Of a DNA stretch of 64,000 nt, positions 1 through 8,535 are shown piece after piece. Each line of letters starts with the position of its first letter. Positions within the stretch are counted from its first letter, which is position 1. Source of the DNA: Pedococcus dokdonensis (GTDB taxonomy: Bacteria > Actinomycetota > Actinomycetes > Actinomycetales > Dermatophilaceae); assembly GCF_900104525.1 (NCBI RefSeq), contig NZ_LT629711.1:1116001-1180000 (forward strand), in the 5' to 3' direction. The translations under genes were made by a program, and so were the position numbers. A model generated the notes under the pieces. That model saw only the letters and a list, made by a program, of their open reading frames with translations. It was not told where the DNA came from and did no database searches.

Positions 1-1
1 C

Positions 2-223
<222 letters not shown>

Positions 224-232
224 GCTGACCCA

Positions 233-1093
233 ATGGCACCAAAGCAGGGCCGCACGGTCCCCACCCTGTTCATCATCGGCGGAGCAGAGGACCGGGTCGG
301 CAAGGCCACCGTGCTGCGTCGCTTCGTGCGACTGGCGGGCGGCAAGCGCTCCAGGATCGTGCTCATCCCCACCGCTTCCTCGTTCGAGAACGAGGTCGTG
401 GAGTCCTACCGCGAGGTGTTCGCCCGGCTCGGCGCCCCCGAGATCGCCGTGGTCGACCCACCCAGTCGCAGCTCGGCACACGACCCCGAGCTCGTCGCGT
501 TGCTCGACCAGGCGACCGGCATCTTCATGAGTGGCGGCAGCCAGCTCAAGCTCAGCCAGCGCTTCCCCGGCACGCCACTCGGAGACGCCCTCAAGCGGGC
601 CCACGACAACGGCACCGTCATCGGAGGCACGTCGGCGGGTGCCTCGATCATGAGCCAGTTCATGATCTCGATGGGCGACGAGGGCGTGACCCCACGCCAG
701 CGGTACGGCCAGCTGACCGCGGGTCTCGGGCTGATCGACGGCGTGATCATCGACCAGCACTTCGCCCAGCGGTCCCGCTACGGCCGGCTCATGGCGATGG
801 TGGCCGCCTCCCCCAACCTGATCGGTGTGGGGATCGACGAGGACACGGCGATCGAGGTGCGCGACCGGCGCTACTTCACCGTCCACGGCAGCGGTGTCGC
901 ATTCGTCCTGGACTGTCGCAGTGCCGAGTCCGACGCACCCGACGCGCGCCGAGGTGCGCCGCTCATGGTGTCGGGCGCGGTGGTGCACTCGCTGCCCGCA
1001 GGCGCTACGTTCGATCTCTCCGACGTCCGCCTCGTCGACTTCGTCGAGAAGCACCCCGATGTCGCGGTGGCCCTCGCGACGGCCAAGGCCTGA
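233..1093 (+). CDS. cphB: Cyanophycinase (peptidase family S51)
   Basis: A 286-residue protein of normal length for cyanophycinase, the cytosolic exopeptidase that splits the storage polymer cyanophycin into beta-Asp-Arg dipeptides. The nucleophile elbow GGTSAGAS is at residues 131-138, with Ser134 the expected catalytic serine, and an FMSGGSQLKL segment lies around residue 98-108 as in the family. The protein has no signal peptide. It starts at an ATG 6 bases after a TAGGCT hexamer, so it is probably translated from a leaderless mRNA. The cyanophycin synthetase gene follows 92 bases downstream on the same strand, so polymer breakdown and synthesis are encoded together. No isoaspartyl dipeptidase, which would finish degradation, is seen in the window. 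Confidence 0.93.
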   Translation: MAPKQGRTVPTLFIIGGAEDRVGKATVLRRFVRLAGGKRSRIVLIPTASSFENEVVESYREVFARLGAPEIAVVDPPSRSSAHDPELVALLDQATGIFMSGGSQLKLSQRFPGTPLGDALKRAHDNGTVIGGTSAGASIMSQFMISMGDEGVTPRQRYGQLTAGLGLIDGVIIDQHFAQRSRYGRLMAMVAASPNLIGVGIDEDTAIEVRDRRYFTVHGSGVAFVLDCRSAESDAPDARRGAPLMVSGAVVHSLPAGATFDLSDVRLVDFVEKHPDVAVALATAKA

Positions 1094-1124
1094 CTGACCC
1101 ACCGCCTCGCACTGCCCGACCCGC

Positions 1125-1138
1125 AAGGAGATCCCATG
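1125..1138 (+). promoter_or_regulatory. Strong ribosome binding site and ATG out of frame with cphA
   Basis: AAGGAG at 1125-1130 is followed after 5 bases by ATG at 1136-1138, the best start signal upstream of cphA. This ATG is in a different frame from the cphA reading frame, which has no start codon until GTG at 1186. The ATG frame runs as a 74-codon overlapping frame to 1360. If one base were added to the CCCC run at 1147-1150, the ATG would join the cphA frame and give a normal-looking N-terminus. See the finding on this region. Confidence 0.6.
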
Positions 1139-1185
1139 GCAGATCGCCCCACCCCCACCGGTCCAGCCGCCCCGAGCTCTCGATC

Positions 1186-3996
1186 GTGGAGTCGCGGGTC
1201 TACCGCGGCGGGAACGTCTGGTCCTACAGCCCGGCGATCCACCTGGTCGTCGACCTGGGCGTGCTGGAGGCGTACCCCACGGACACCCTCGACGGTTTCA
1301 CCGACCGGCTCGTCGAGCTGCTGCCGAACCTCGAGAACCACACCTGCTCCCGCGGGGTGAAGGGCGGCTTCATCGAGCGGCTGCGAGAGGGCACCTGGCT
1401 GGGCCACGTCTCCGAGCACGTGGCGCTGCAGCTCCAGCAGGAAGCCGGTCACGACCTCCGCCGGGGCAAGACCCGTGCGGTCAAGGGACAGACCGGCCGT
1501 TACAACGTCATCTACGACTACCTCGACGAGGCGGTCGGCCTCGCCGCAGGCACGCTCGCGGTCAGGCTGGTCAACCACCTCGTCCAGGCCGAGGAGGGCT
1601 TCGACTTCTCCGAGGAGCTCGACCTCTTCCTGCGGCGGGCGCAGCGCACCGCGTTCGGCCCGTCCACGGGTGCCATCCTGGAGGAGGCCGTCTCGCGGGA
1701 CATCCCCTACATCCGGCTCAACTCCGCCTCCCTGGTGCAGCTCGGCCAGGGCGTCCACGCCCAGCGCATCCGCGCCACGATGACGTCGAAGACCGGCGCC
1801 CTCGCCGTCGACATCGCCAGCGACAAGGACATGACGACCCGGCTGCTCGGCTCGGCCGGTCTGCCGGTCCCGAAGCAGGAGACCGTCCGCACCGCCGACG
1901 GTGCGGTGGCGGCAGCCAAGCGGATCGGTTACCCGGTCGTGGTCAAGCCGCTCGACGGCAACCACGGTCGTGGGGTGTGCCTCGACCTCACCGACGAGGA
2001 TGCCGTCAGGGACAGCTTCGTCATCGCCGAGGGCGAGTCGCGGCGCGGCTACGTCATCGTCGAGTCCCACATCACCGGCCGCGACTACCGCTGCCTCATC
2101 GTGGGCGGACGGATGCAGGCGATCGCCGAGCGGGTGCCGGCCCACGTCATCGGTGACGGCACCCACACCGTGGCCGAGCTGGTGGAGATCACCAACGCCG
2201 ACCCCCGCCGCGGCGTGGGCCACGAGAAGGTGCTGACCCGCATCAAGGTCGACGACGCGGCGACCGACCTGGTCCGCGACCAGGGCTTCGAGCTCGGCGA
2301 CGTGCCGCCGAAGGACCAGATGGTCAAGCTCGCCCTGACCGGCAACATGTCGACTGGTGGCATCTCCGTCGACCGCACCTTCGACGCCCACCCCGACAAC
2401 GTTGAGATCGCCGAGGAGGCGGCCCGCATGATCGGGCTCGACGTCGCCGGCATCGACTTCATCTGCCCCGACATCGCCTCCCCCGTCCGCGAGACCGGGG
2501 GCGCCATCTGCGAGGTGAACGCCGCCCCCGGGTTCCGCATGCACACCCACCCGACCGTCGGCGAACCGCAGTTCATCGCCAAGCCGGTGGTGGACCTGCT
2601 GTTCCCGCCCGGCTCGCCCTCGCGCGTGCCGATCGTCGCTGTCACCGGCACCAACGGCAAGACCACGACCTCGCGCATGATCGCCCACATCTTCAAGGGG
2701 ATCGGCCACAAGGTCGGCATGACGTCGACCGACGGCATCGTGATCGACGAGCGGCTGGTCTACAAGGCCGACGCGTCCGGTCCGCGGTCAGCGCGGATGG
2801 TGCTGCAGAACCCGCGCGTCGACTTCGCCGTGATGGAGGTGGCCCGCGGTGGCATCCTCCGCGAGGGCCTCGGCTACGACCGCAACGACGTCGCCGTCGT
2901 CACCAACGTCGCCCCCGACCACCTCGGGATGAAGGGCATCGACACCCTTGCCCAGCTGGCCGACGTCAAGGCCGTCATCGTGGAAGCGGTGCCCCGCAAC
3001 GGTTTTGCCGTCCTCAACGCCGACGACGACCTGGTCCGCAAAATGCGCCGACGCTGCTCGGGCGGGATCGTCTACTTCTCGTTGCAGGAGCCTGGCACCC
3101 CGATCCGCGAGTTCATCGACGACCACTGCCGACGTGGTGGACGGGCCGTCGTCCTCGAGAAGACCGACCGTGGCGACATGATCGTCATCAAGCACGGTCG
3201 TCGCTCGATGCAGCTCGCGTGGACCCACCTGTTGCCCTCGACCTTCGGTGGCACCGCCAAGTTCAACGTCGCCAACGCGATGGCTGCTGCCGGAGCGGCC
3301 TTCGCCGCGGGCGCCGGCCTGCACGAGATCCGCCAGGGCCTGCGCACGTTCACGACGTCCTACTACCTGTCCCCCGGTCGCATGAACCTCGTCAACGTGC
3401 ACAACGTCGACGTGTTCGTCGACTACTGCCACAACGCGCCGGCCATGCGCGTGCTCGGCGAGTTCGTCGACGGGTATGCCGTGCAGAAGGCCGGTCAGTC
3501 CGACCTCGGCAAGATCTCCCGGATCGGCATGGTGTCGACCGCAGGTGACCGCCGGGACGACGACATGCGCGAGCTGGGTGCCGTGGCGGCCAAGCACTTC
3601 GACGTCATCGTCGTCCGCGAGGACACCCGCCTGCGCGGCCGCAAGGCCGGCGAGACGGCTGCCCTCATCGTCGAGGGCGCCAAGGGCGAGATCGGCAAGG
3701 AGGGCGTCCGCTGCCGGCAGGTGGAGACAGTGCTGAACGAAGTCGACGCCGTCCGACACTGCATGGCCCGCGCCAACCCCGGCGACATCGTCGTGCTCTG
3801 CGTCGACCAGCACGCCGAGGTGGTCGCCGAGCTCGAGCAGATGACGCAGCACGCCCAACCGGGTGCACACTCCGGCTCTGCGGCCGGTGTCGGCGACCCC
3901 GACCTCGACCCGGTCGAGATGCAGTCGGAGGCCCAGCAGTCCGGTGACGACGCCGCGGCAGCCGAGGCCACCGAGGTGGAGCCGGCCACCACCTGA
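1186..3996 (+). CDS. cphA: Cyanophycin synthetase CphA
   Basis: This enzyme polymerises aspartate and arginine into cyanophycin using ATP. As read here it has 936 residues. The N-terminal domain starts with ESRVYRGGNVWSYSPAIH. An ATP-grasp domain follows from about residue 205, with the motif YPVVVKPLDGNHGRG near residue 250 and EVNAAPGFRMH near 445. A Mur-ligase-like domain runs from about residue 480 to 890, with P-loop VTGTNGKTTT near residue 485-495, VARGG, and NVAPDHLG. These are the two active sites expected of CphA (Asp addition and Arg addition). The last 40 residues are an acidic, alanine-rich tail. The start is uncertain: GTG 1186 is the first start codon in frame but has a weak ribosome site, whereas a strong site precedes an ATG at 1136 in another frame. 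The residues encoded upstream of 1186 in frame (PELSI before V-E-S) also look like CphA sequence, which suggests the true N-terminus lies upstream and that one base may be missing. Confidence 0.93.
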   Translation: MESRVYRGGNVWSYSPAIHLVVDLGVLEAYPTDTLDGFTDRLVELLPNLENHTCSRGVKGGFIERLREGTWLGHVSEHVALQLQQEAGHDLRRGKTRAVKGQTGRYNVIYDYLDEAVGLAAGTLAVRLVNHLVQAEEGFDFSEELDLFLRRAQRTAFGPSTGAILEEAVSRDIPYIRLNSASLVQLGQGVHAQRIRATMTSKTGALAVDIASDKDMTTRLLGSAGLPVPKQETVRTADGAVAAAKRIGYPVVVKPLDGNHGRGVCLDLTDEDAVRDSFVIAEGESRRGYVIVESHITGRDYRCLIVGGRMQAIAERVPAHVIGDGTHTVAELVEITNADPRRGVGHEKVLTRIKVDDAATDLVRDQGFELGDVPPKDQMVKLALTGNMSTGGISVDRTFDAHPDNVEIAEEAARMIGLDVAGIDFICPDIASPVRETGGAICEVNAAPGFRMHTHPTVGEPQFIAKPVVDLLFPPGSPSRVPIVAVTGTNGKTTTSRMIAHIFKGIGHKVGMTSTDGIVIDERLVYKADASGPRSARMVLQNPRVDFAVMEVARGGILREGLGYDRNDVAVVTNVAPDHLGMKGIDTLAQLADVKAVIVEAVPRNGFAVLNADDDLVRKMRRRCSGGIVYFSLQEPGTPIREFIDDHCRRGGRAVVLEKTDRGDMIVIKHGRRSMQLAWTHLLPSTFGGTAKFNVANAMAAAGAAFAAGAGLHEIRQGLRTFTTSYYLSPGRMNLVNVHNVDVFVDYCHNAPAMRVLGEFVDGYAVQKAGQSDLGKISRIGMVSTAGDRRDDDMRELGAVAAKHFDVIVVREDTRLRGRKAGETAALIVEGAKGEIGKEGVRCRQVETVLNEVDAVRHCMARANPGDIVVLCVDQHAEVVAELEQMTQHAQPGAHSGSAAGVGDPDLDPVEMQSEAQQSGDDAAAAEATEVEPATT

Positions 3997-4004
3997 CGAC
4001 CCGG

Positions 4005-4022
4005 CCTGCGTTCGCACGCAGG
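4005..4022. terminator. Hairpin between convergent cphA and Mur ligase genes
   Basis: CCTGCGT (4005-4011) and ACGCAGG (4016-4022) form a perfect 7-bp stem with a TCGC loop, starting 9 bases after the cphA stop codon. The two flanking genes converge here, so it could serve both strands. There is no run of T residues, which is common for actinobacterial terminators. Confidence 0.5.
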
Positions 4023-4069
4023 ACTCACCGGGGCCTGACCCGGTTGGTCCTTCGAACCACGCAAGGACG

Positions 4070-6289
4070 TCAGCGGTCGCGCAGCTCCGCGGCATACGCC
4101 GACAGCGCCCGCTGGTAGGCAAGCGTGTCCTCGTCACCGGCGTGGTGCAGCAACACCTCGATGAGGTCGGCGACCGACGACTCGGCGTGCCCGCTGTCGA
4201 CACCCGCCAGGGCACGAAAGGCCTCGACCGCCACGCTTCCGGGACGCTCGTTGCTCAGCTCGGTGAGCAGCGAGTAGGCGAGCTCGGGCTGACCGACGAC
4301 CCGCAGACTGGACGCCAGCTGGATCCGCGCGCGGTGCCGCTGCGGCTCGCGCAGCCCCGCCGCGAGCGAGTCGCGGTAGAGCGGGATGGCCTCCTGCTCC
4401 TTGCCTGCCGCGTCGAAGGCGCTGGCCTGCTCGAAGACCAGCCTCGGGTCGCCGGGGCGCTGGCTGCGCAACCGGGCCGCCGCCTCGATCCGCTCGGCGT
4501 CGTCCTCGAGCTGCCACAGCTCGGCGATCTGCGCCTCGAACTCGTGCTCGCCCCGGGCCGCCACGACCTTGCGACGGATGTCCTCGGGGCTGTCGGAGGT
4601 CGCGCCCTGGTCAGCCAGCCAGGCGGCGACCTGCGAGCGCTCGGCGTGGCACATCAGCGCCACCACGTCGCCGTCCGCCGCGCCCGGCACGAGCGCCTGG
4701 AGACCCCCGAGCTCGGTCTCGTAGGAGTCGATGTCGGCCACCCCGGCGCGCGCCAGACCGGTCCGCAGGTGGGACTCGAGCTCTTCCATGGTGCGACCGC
4801 GCAGGTAGTGCGCCTTGTGGGCGGCGACGATCCGGTCGGCCCGCAGACCCGCCACCTCGCCTATCGACTCGAGGAGGTCGTCGGTGCGGTCGCCCGCCAG
4901 GCCGAGACCGAGATGCACCTGGCCCCCGGGCACCTTGAGCCCGTGGGCCACGTCCATCAGGGCCTCGAGCCCCGCCTCGTTGTGCGCCAGGTCGACGATC
5001 ACGGTGATGGCCGAACCGTCGTCGCGCCGCAAGGTGTAGGTGTTCATCCGCCCGGGGTTCAGCTTGTCGTCGGGTGCGAAGGTGCGCAGCCCTTCCACGA
5101 CGGCCGCACGAGGCAGCCCGAGGCCGAGGGCGGCGGCGGCTCCCGCCAACGCGTTGGCGATGTTGTGGTGTGACAGGCCGGAGAGGGTGGCCGGGACATC
5201 GAGGATGCTCACCAAGCGGTCCGGGTCCTGGCCGTTCTGGAGAACGGTGACCGAGCCGTCGAGCACGGTGATGGCCCGACCCCCGAGGTCGAGCGACTGC
5301 CGGATCGCCGGCGCGTCGGAGCGGAGCGTGAACACCCACGGCTTGCCCTTGATGCCCGTCCGCATCGCCCACACCCGCGGGTCCTCGCCGTTGAGGACCA
5401 CCCAGCCCCCGGGACGCGTCGCCTTGGTGATGATCGCCTTGACCTCGGCCAGCTGGTCCACCGTGTCGATGCCCTGCAGCCCGAGGTGGTCGGCCGACAC
5501 GTTGGTGACCACGCTGACGTCGTTGTGCGTGACGCCCATCCCCTTGAGCAGCATGCCGCCGCGCGCCGTCTCGAGGATGCCGAGCTGGACGCCCGGCGCC
5601 GTGAGGACGCCGCGGGCTCCGGCCGGACCGGAGTAGTCGCCCGCCTCGACCATCTCGCCCTGCACGACGATCCCGTCGGTGGACGACCAGGCGGTCCGCA
5701 GCCCGGCCGTCATGCCGATGTGGCCGAGCAGGCGGGTCGTCGTGGTCTTGCCGTTGGTGCCGGTGATCGAGGCGACCGGGATCTGCGGCTTGAGGATGGA
5801 CGGCTTGTCACCGGGTTCGGTCTGCCCGACGACGCGTCCCTCCTGCTCGATCACGTCGTCGCCCTCCAGCCAGGCGAGCAGGACCGGGCCCACCCCGTGT
5901 CCGAGCGCGCGCGCCCGGGTACGACGGCGCCATACGAAGGCCATCACGACCGCCTCGGGCGTGCTGCCGGGACGGACCCGCACGCCCAGCCGGGTGGTGC
6001 CGCTCGCGGCGGCCAGCCGGCGCACGGCCCGCTCGACCAGCCGCATCACGAACCGTTGGCGCTGCTCGGTGCCGGGACCCCCGGGCCGGGCGCTGCGCAT
6101 GCCCACCCGCGTCGCCAGCTGGCCCAGGACGTCCTCGGGAGCGGCCAGATAGCCCGGCAGCAGCAGGCTCACCTTGATCGCGGGCTTGGCGAAGTAGAGG
6201 TTGGGACCCTCCAGCACCCGCACCTCGGTCACCGTGACTGCGGCGGGGGCGGCGGGGTCGGGCTCGGCGACGGCGGGGGAAGTCGTCAT
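4070..6289 (-). CDS. CphA-like Mur ligase lacking ATP-grasp, with C-terminal TPR domain
   Basis: This 739-residue protein is clearly a paralogue of the neighbouring CphA but has a different domain plan. Residues 20-45 (TEVRVLEGPNLYF onwards) resemble the start of CphA. The ATP-grasp domain is absent, and the Mur-ligase domain begins at once, with P-loop ITGTNGKTTTT at 175-185, then STDGI, ETARGG, NVSADHLGLQGIDT and NPGRMN, each matching CphA at the equivalent place. From about residue 560 the protein changes into a helical domain with a segment like the actinobacterial TPR_5 family (FEQASAFDAAGKEQEAIPLY). I infer an ATP-dependent amide-bond-forming enzyme working near cyanophycin metabolism; its substrate cannot be read from sequence. 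It converges on cphA and has its own leaderless promoter. It is not CphA2, which in the literature keeps the ATP-grasp and loses Mur-domain function. Confidence 0.85.
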   Translation of the reverse strand: MTTSPAVAEPDPAAPAAVTVTEVRVLEGPNLYFAKPAIKVSLLLPGYLAAPEDVLGQLATRVGMRSARPGGPGTEQRQRFVMRLVERAVRRLAAASGTTRLGVRVRPGSTPEAVVMAFVWRRRTRARALGHGVGPVLLAWLEGDDVIEQEGRVVGQTEPGDKPSILKPQIPVASITGTNGKTTTTRLLGHIGMTAGLRTAWSSTDGIVVQGEMVEAGDYSGPAGARGVLTAPGVQLGILETARGGMLLKGMGVTHNDVSVVTNVSADHLGLQGIDTVDQLAEVKAIITKATRPGGWVVLNGEDPRVWAMRTGIKGKPWVFTLRSDAPAIRQSLDLGGRAITVLDGSVTVLQNGQDPDRLVSILDVPATLSGLSHHNIANALAGAAAALGLGLPRAAVVEGLRTFAPDDKLNPGRMNTYTLRRDDGSAITVIVDLAHNEAGLEALMDVAHGLKVPGGQVHLGLGLAGDRTDDLLESIGEVAGLRADRIVAAHKAHYLRGRTMEELESHLRTGLARAGVADIDSYETELGGLQALVPGAADGDVVALMCHAERSQVAAWLADQGATSDSPEDIRRKVVAARGEHEFEAQIAELWQLEDDAERIEAAARLRSQRPGDPRLVFEQASAFDAAGKEQEAIPLYRDSLAAGLREPQRHRARIQLASSLRVVGQPELAYSLLTELSNERPGSVAVEAFRALAGVDSGHAESSVADLIEVLLHHAGDEDTLAYQRALSAYAAELRDR

Positions 6290-6295
6290 GCGGCG

Positions 6296-6301
6296 AGCCT
6301 A
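6296..6301 (-). promoter_or_regulatory. -10 element of the Mur ligase-TPR gene
   Basis: On the minus strand TAGGCT stands 6 bases before the ATG at 6289, with no Shine-Dalgarno sequence, so the transcript is probably leaderless. Confidence 0.55.
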
Positions 6302-6330
6302 GTGTCGGCAGCGCAGAGCGGCAGCGGCGG

Positions 6331-7089
6331 TCACTGCCCCATCGCGTGCACGCCACCGTCGACGTGGACGATCTCGCCCGTGGTGGCCGGGAACCAGTCG
6401 GACAGCAGCACCGCGCAGGCCTTGGCGGCCGGCACGGCGTCGTTGACGTCCCACCCGAGCGGCGCTCGCTCGTTCCAGGTCTCCTCGAAGGTCTGGAAGC
6501 CGGGGATCGACTTGGCCGCGGTCGTGCGGATCGGGCCGGCGGCCACGAGGTTGCACCGGACCCCCTTCGGCCCGAGGTCGCGGGCGAGGTAGCGGTTGGT
6601 CGACTCGAAGGCGGCCTTGGCCACGCCCATCCAGTCGTACACCGGCCAGGCGAACTTGGCATCGAAGGTGAGGCCGACGATGCTGCCGCCGTCCTTCATC
6701 ATCGGCAGCGCGGCGACCCCGAGCGACTTCAGCGAGTAGGCCGAGGCATGCATGGCGGTCGACACGTCCTCGAAGGTGCCCTCGAGGAAGTTGAACGCGC
6801 CCTGCGGGGCGAAGCCAATCGAGTGCAGCACGCCGTCGAGCCCGTCGACGTGCTCGCCGAGCCGCTCGGCGAGACTGTCGAGGTCGTCCTGGTTGGTCAC
6901 GTCGAGCTCGATCACCGGCGGGGTGGTCGGCAGCCGCTTGGCGATGGTCTGGGTGATCCTGAACGTGCGCCCGAACGACGTGAGCACCACCTCGGCGCCC
7001 TGTTCCTGCGCGATCTTCGCGACGTGGAAGGCGATCGAGGAGTCCATCAGGACGCCGGTGATCAGGAGCTTCTTGCCCTCGAGCAGCAT
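6331..7089 (-). CDS. fabI: Enoyl-[acyl-carrier-protein] reductase (NADH) FabI
   Basis: A 252-residue InhA/FabI-type short-chain reductase that carries out the last reduction in each round of fatty acid elongation. The cofactor loop near the N-terminus reads ITGVLMDSSIAFHVA (residues 10-24), the modified glycine motif typical of FabI. The catalytic pair is Tyr151 and Lys158 in YDWMGVAK, with the Y-x6-K spacing of this family. It ends with the usual HVDGG near the C-terminus. The gene lies 75 bases downstream of fabG on the same strand, the same arrangement as mabA-inhA in mycobacteria, and is preceded by GAAAGG as a possible ribosome site. Confidence 0.95.
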   Translation of the reverse strand: MLLEGKKLLITGVLMDSSIAFHVAKIAQEQGAEVVLTSFGRTFRITQTIAKRLPTTPPVIELDVTNQDDLDSLAERLGEHVDGLDGVLHSIGFAPQGAFNFLEGTFEDVSTAMHASAYSLKSLGVAALPMMKDGGSIVGLTFDAKFAWPVYDWMGVAKAAFESTNRYLARDLGPKGVRCNLVAAGPIRTTAAKSIPGFQTFEETWNERAPLGWDVNDAVPAAKACAVLLSDWFPATTGEIVHVDGGVHAMGQ

Positions 7090-7164
7090 GTCGGGTGGCC
7101 TTTCGTGGGGGTTCTGTCGTCAGGGGTCTGTCGTCGTGATGGCTGGGCGGCCGGGACGGCCGGG

Positions 7165-7875
7165 TCAGTGGCCCATGCCGAGGCCGCCGTCGACGGGGAT
7201 CACCGCACCGGTGATGTATGCCGCGTCGTCGCCGGCGAGGAAGCGCACCGCTGCGGCGACCTCCTCGGGGCGGGCGAACCGGCCGGCCGGGATGCTGGCC
7301 TGGTAGGCCTTCTTGCGGTCCTCGGGCAGCTCGGCGGTCATGTCGGTCTCGATGAAGCCGGGCGCCACCACGTTGGCGGTGATGCCACGGCCGCCCAGCT
7401 CACGCGAGATCGAGCGGGCCAGGCCCACGAGACCCGACTTGCTGGCGGCGTAGTTCGTCTGGCCGGGCGAGCCGTAGAGACCGACCACGCTGGAGATGAA
7501 GATGATCCGGCCCCGGCGGCCCTTGATCATGCCCTTGACCGCGCGGCGGGCGCAGCGGAAGGCACCGGCCAGGTTGGTGTCGATGACGGTGTCGAAGTCC
7601 TCGTCGCTCATCCGCATCAGGAGGGTGTCCCGGGTGACGCCGGCGTTGGCGACGAGCACCTCGACGGAACCGCCCAACAGCTCTTCGGCCGCGGTGAACG
7701 CCTGGTCGACGGAGTCCGAGTCGGTCACCTCGCACTTCACCCCGCGCAGACCCTCGGGCGGCTCTCCCGAGCGGTAGGTGATCACGACGTTGTCGCCGGC
7801 TTCGGCCAGGGCGGTGGCGATGCTGAGACCGATGCCGCGGTTGCCGCCGGTGACCAGCACGTTGCGACCTGCCAT
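7165..7875 (-). CDS. fabG: 3-oxoacyl-[acyl-carrier-protein] reductase FabG
   Basis: A 236-residue short-chain dehydrogenase that reduces beta-ketoacyl-ACP with NADPH in fatty acid synthesis. The cofactor motif GGNRGIG is at residues 10-16, NAG at 78-80, and the catalytic Ser130, Tyr143 and Lys147 (YAASK) are in place. I chose the ATG at 7875 because GGAGG lies about 7 bases before it and the protein then begins MAGRNVLVTGG as family members do; the open frame extends further upstream but without homology. It is followed by fabI, with which it probably forms an operon. Confidence 0.93.
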   Translation of the reverse strand: MAGRNVLVTGGNRGIGLSIATALAEAGDNVVITYRSGEPPEGLRGVKCEVTDSDSVDQAFTAAEELLGGSVEVLVANAGVTRDTLLMRMSDEDFDTVIDTNLAGAFRCARRAVKGMIKGRRGRIIFISSVVGLYGSPGQTNYAASKSGLVGLARSISRELGGRGITANVVAPGFIETDMTAELPEDRKKAYQASIPAGRFARPEEVAAAVRFLAGDDAAYITGAVIPVDGGLGMGH

Positions 7876-7996
7876 GGATGTCCTCCGCGATTCTCGACGA
7901 TGCGTCAGGGCCGGCGCACGCCGTGGCTGCGCCTCCGTCGCGACCTTATCGACTACCCATGGGTACACCGCATCCGAGGACGCTTATCGTGGACGG

Positions 7997-8317
7997 GTGA
8001 CCCGTTCCCGACGCCACCACCACGACGAGCCCGTCGTGCAGTCGGTGACGTCCGTCCCCGAGTCCCTCGCCGACGAGCAGGCCGGCCGGATCCGCCGCTA
8101 CCTCGTGACGATGGGCGTGCGCACGGTCTGCTTCCTCTTGTCCGTCGTGACCGCGACCAAGGGCGCCCCCTGGTGGGTGTGGGGCAGCTTCGCGGTCGCG
8201 GCGATCCTGCTCCCCTACATTGCCGTGGTCCTGGCCAACGCCGTGCGCCCGCGCACCCCGGGGTCGTCCGCGCCCGTCACGCCACGCGGTGACGGCCCCG
8301 ACCAGATCGGTCGCTGA
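7997..8317 (+). CDS. DUF3099 membrane protein
   Basis: A 106-residue protein with a short charged N-terminus and two hydrophobic stretches (about residues 40-55 and 62-80) that look like a membrane hairpin. The pattern RRYLVTMGVRTVCF followed by W-W-W-G-S matches DUF3099, a small actinobacterial membrane family of unknown function. I take GTG 7997 as start because the upstream part of the open frame is antisense to fabG. The stop codon overlaps the ATG of the next gene (TGATG), so the two are translationally coupled. It is divergent from fabG. Confidence 0.75.
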   Translation: MTRSRRHHHDEPVVQSVTSVPESLADEQAGRIRRYLVTMGVRTVCFLLSVVTATKGAPWWVWGSFAVAAILLPYIAVVLANAVRPRTPGSSAPVTPRGDGPDQIGR

Positions 8318-8535
8318 TGGTGCCGCCGGACTCGCTGGTCTGCAGCGCCAAGGGCTGCCGCGACACCGCCACCTGGGCCCACCTGTGGAACAACCCCAAG
8401 CTGCACACCCCTGATCGGCGCAAGGTCTGGCTGGCCTGTGACGACCACCGCACGTCGCTGGGCGAGTTCCTGTCGGTGCGCGGGTTCCTGGTCGAGACGG
8501 TCGCCGCCGACGCCATCCCCGAGACCGCCGGCTGA
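8317..8535 (+). CDS. Small conserved Cys-containing protein
   Basis: A 72-residue protein with the pattern CSAKGC near residues 9-14, a conserved stretch WNNPKLHTPDRRKVWLACDDH, and a final LxxRGFL. I recall similar small proteins as conserved unknowns in many actinobacteria. The two cysteines plus ACDDH could bind a metal, but this is inference. Its start overlaps the stop of the DUF3099 gene by one base, and its own stop abuts the stop of the convergent moaA with no bases between them. Confidence 0.7.
   Translation: MVPPDSLVCSAKGCRDTATWAHLWNNPKLHTPDRRKVWLACDDHRTSLGEFLSVRGFLVETVAADAIPETAG

Noticed and set aside
1136..1360. Separate 74-codon gene upstream of and overlapping cphA
   Set aside because: It has a strong ribosome site, but its translation after the first few codons is just cphA read in a wrong frame. 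A frameshift or start error in cphA explains it better.
871..2709. Minus-strand open frame of about 610 codons opposite cphA
   Set aside because: Opposite well-supported CphA domains and of low-complexity composition.
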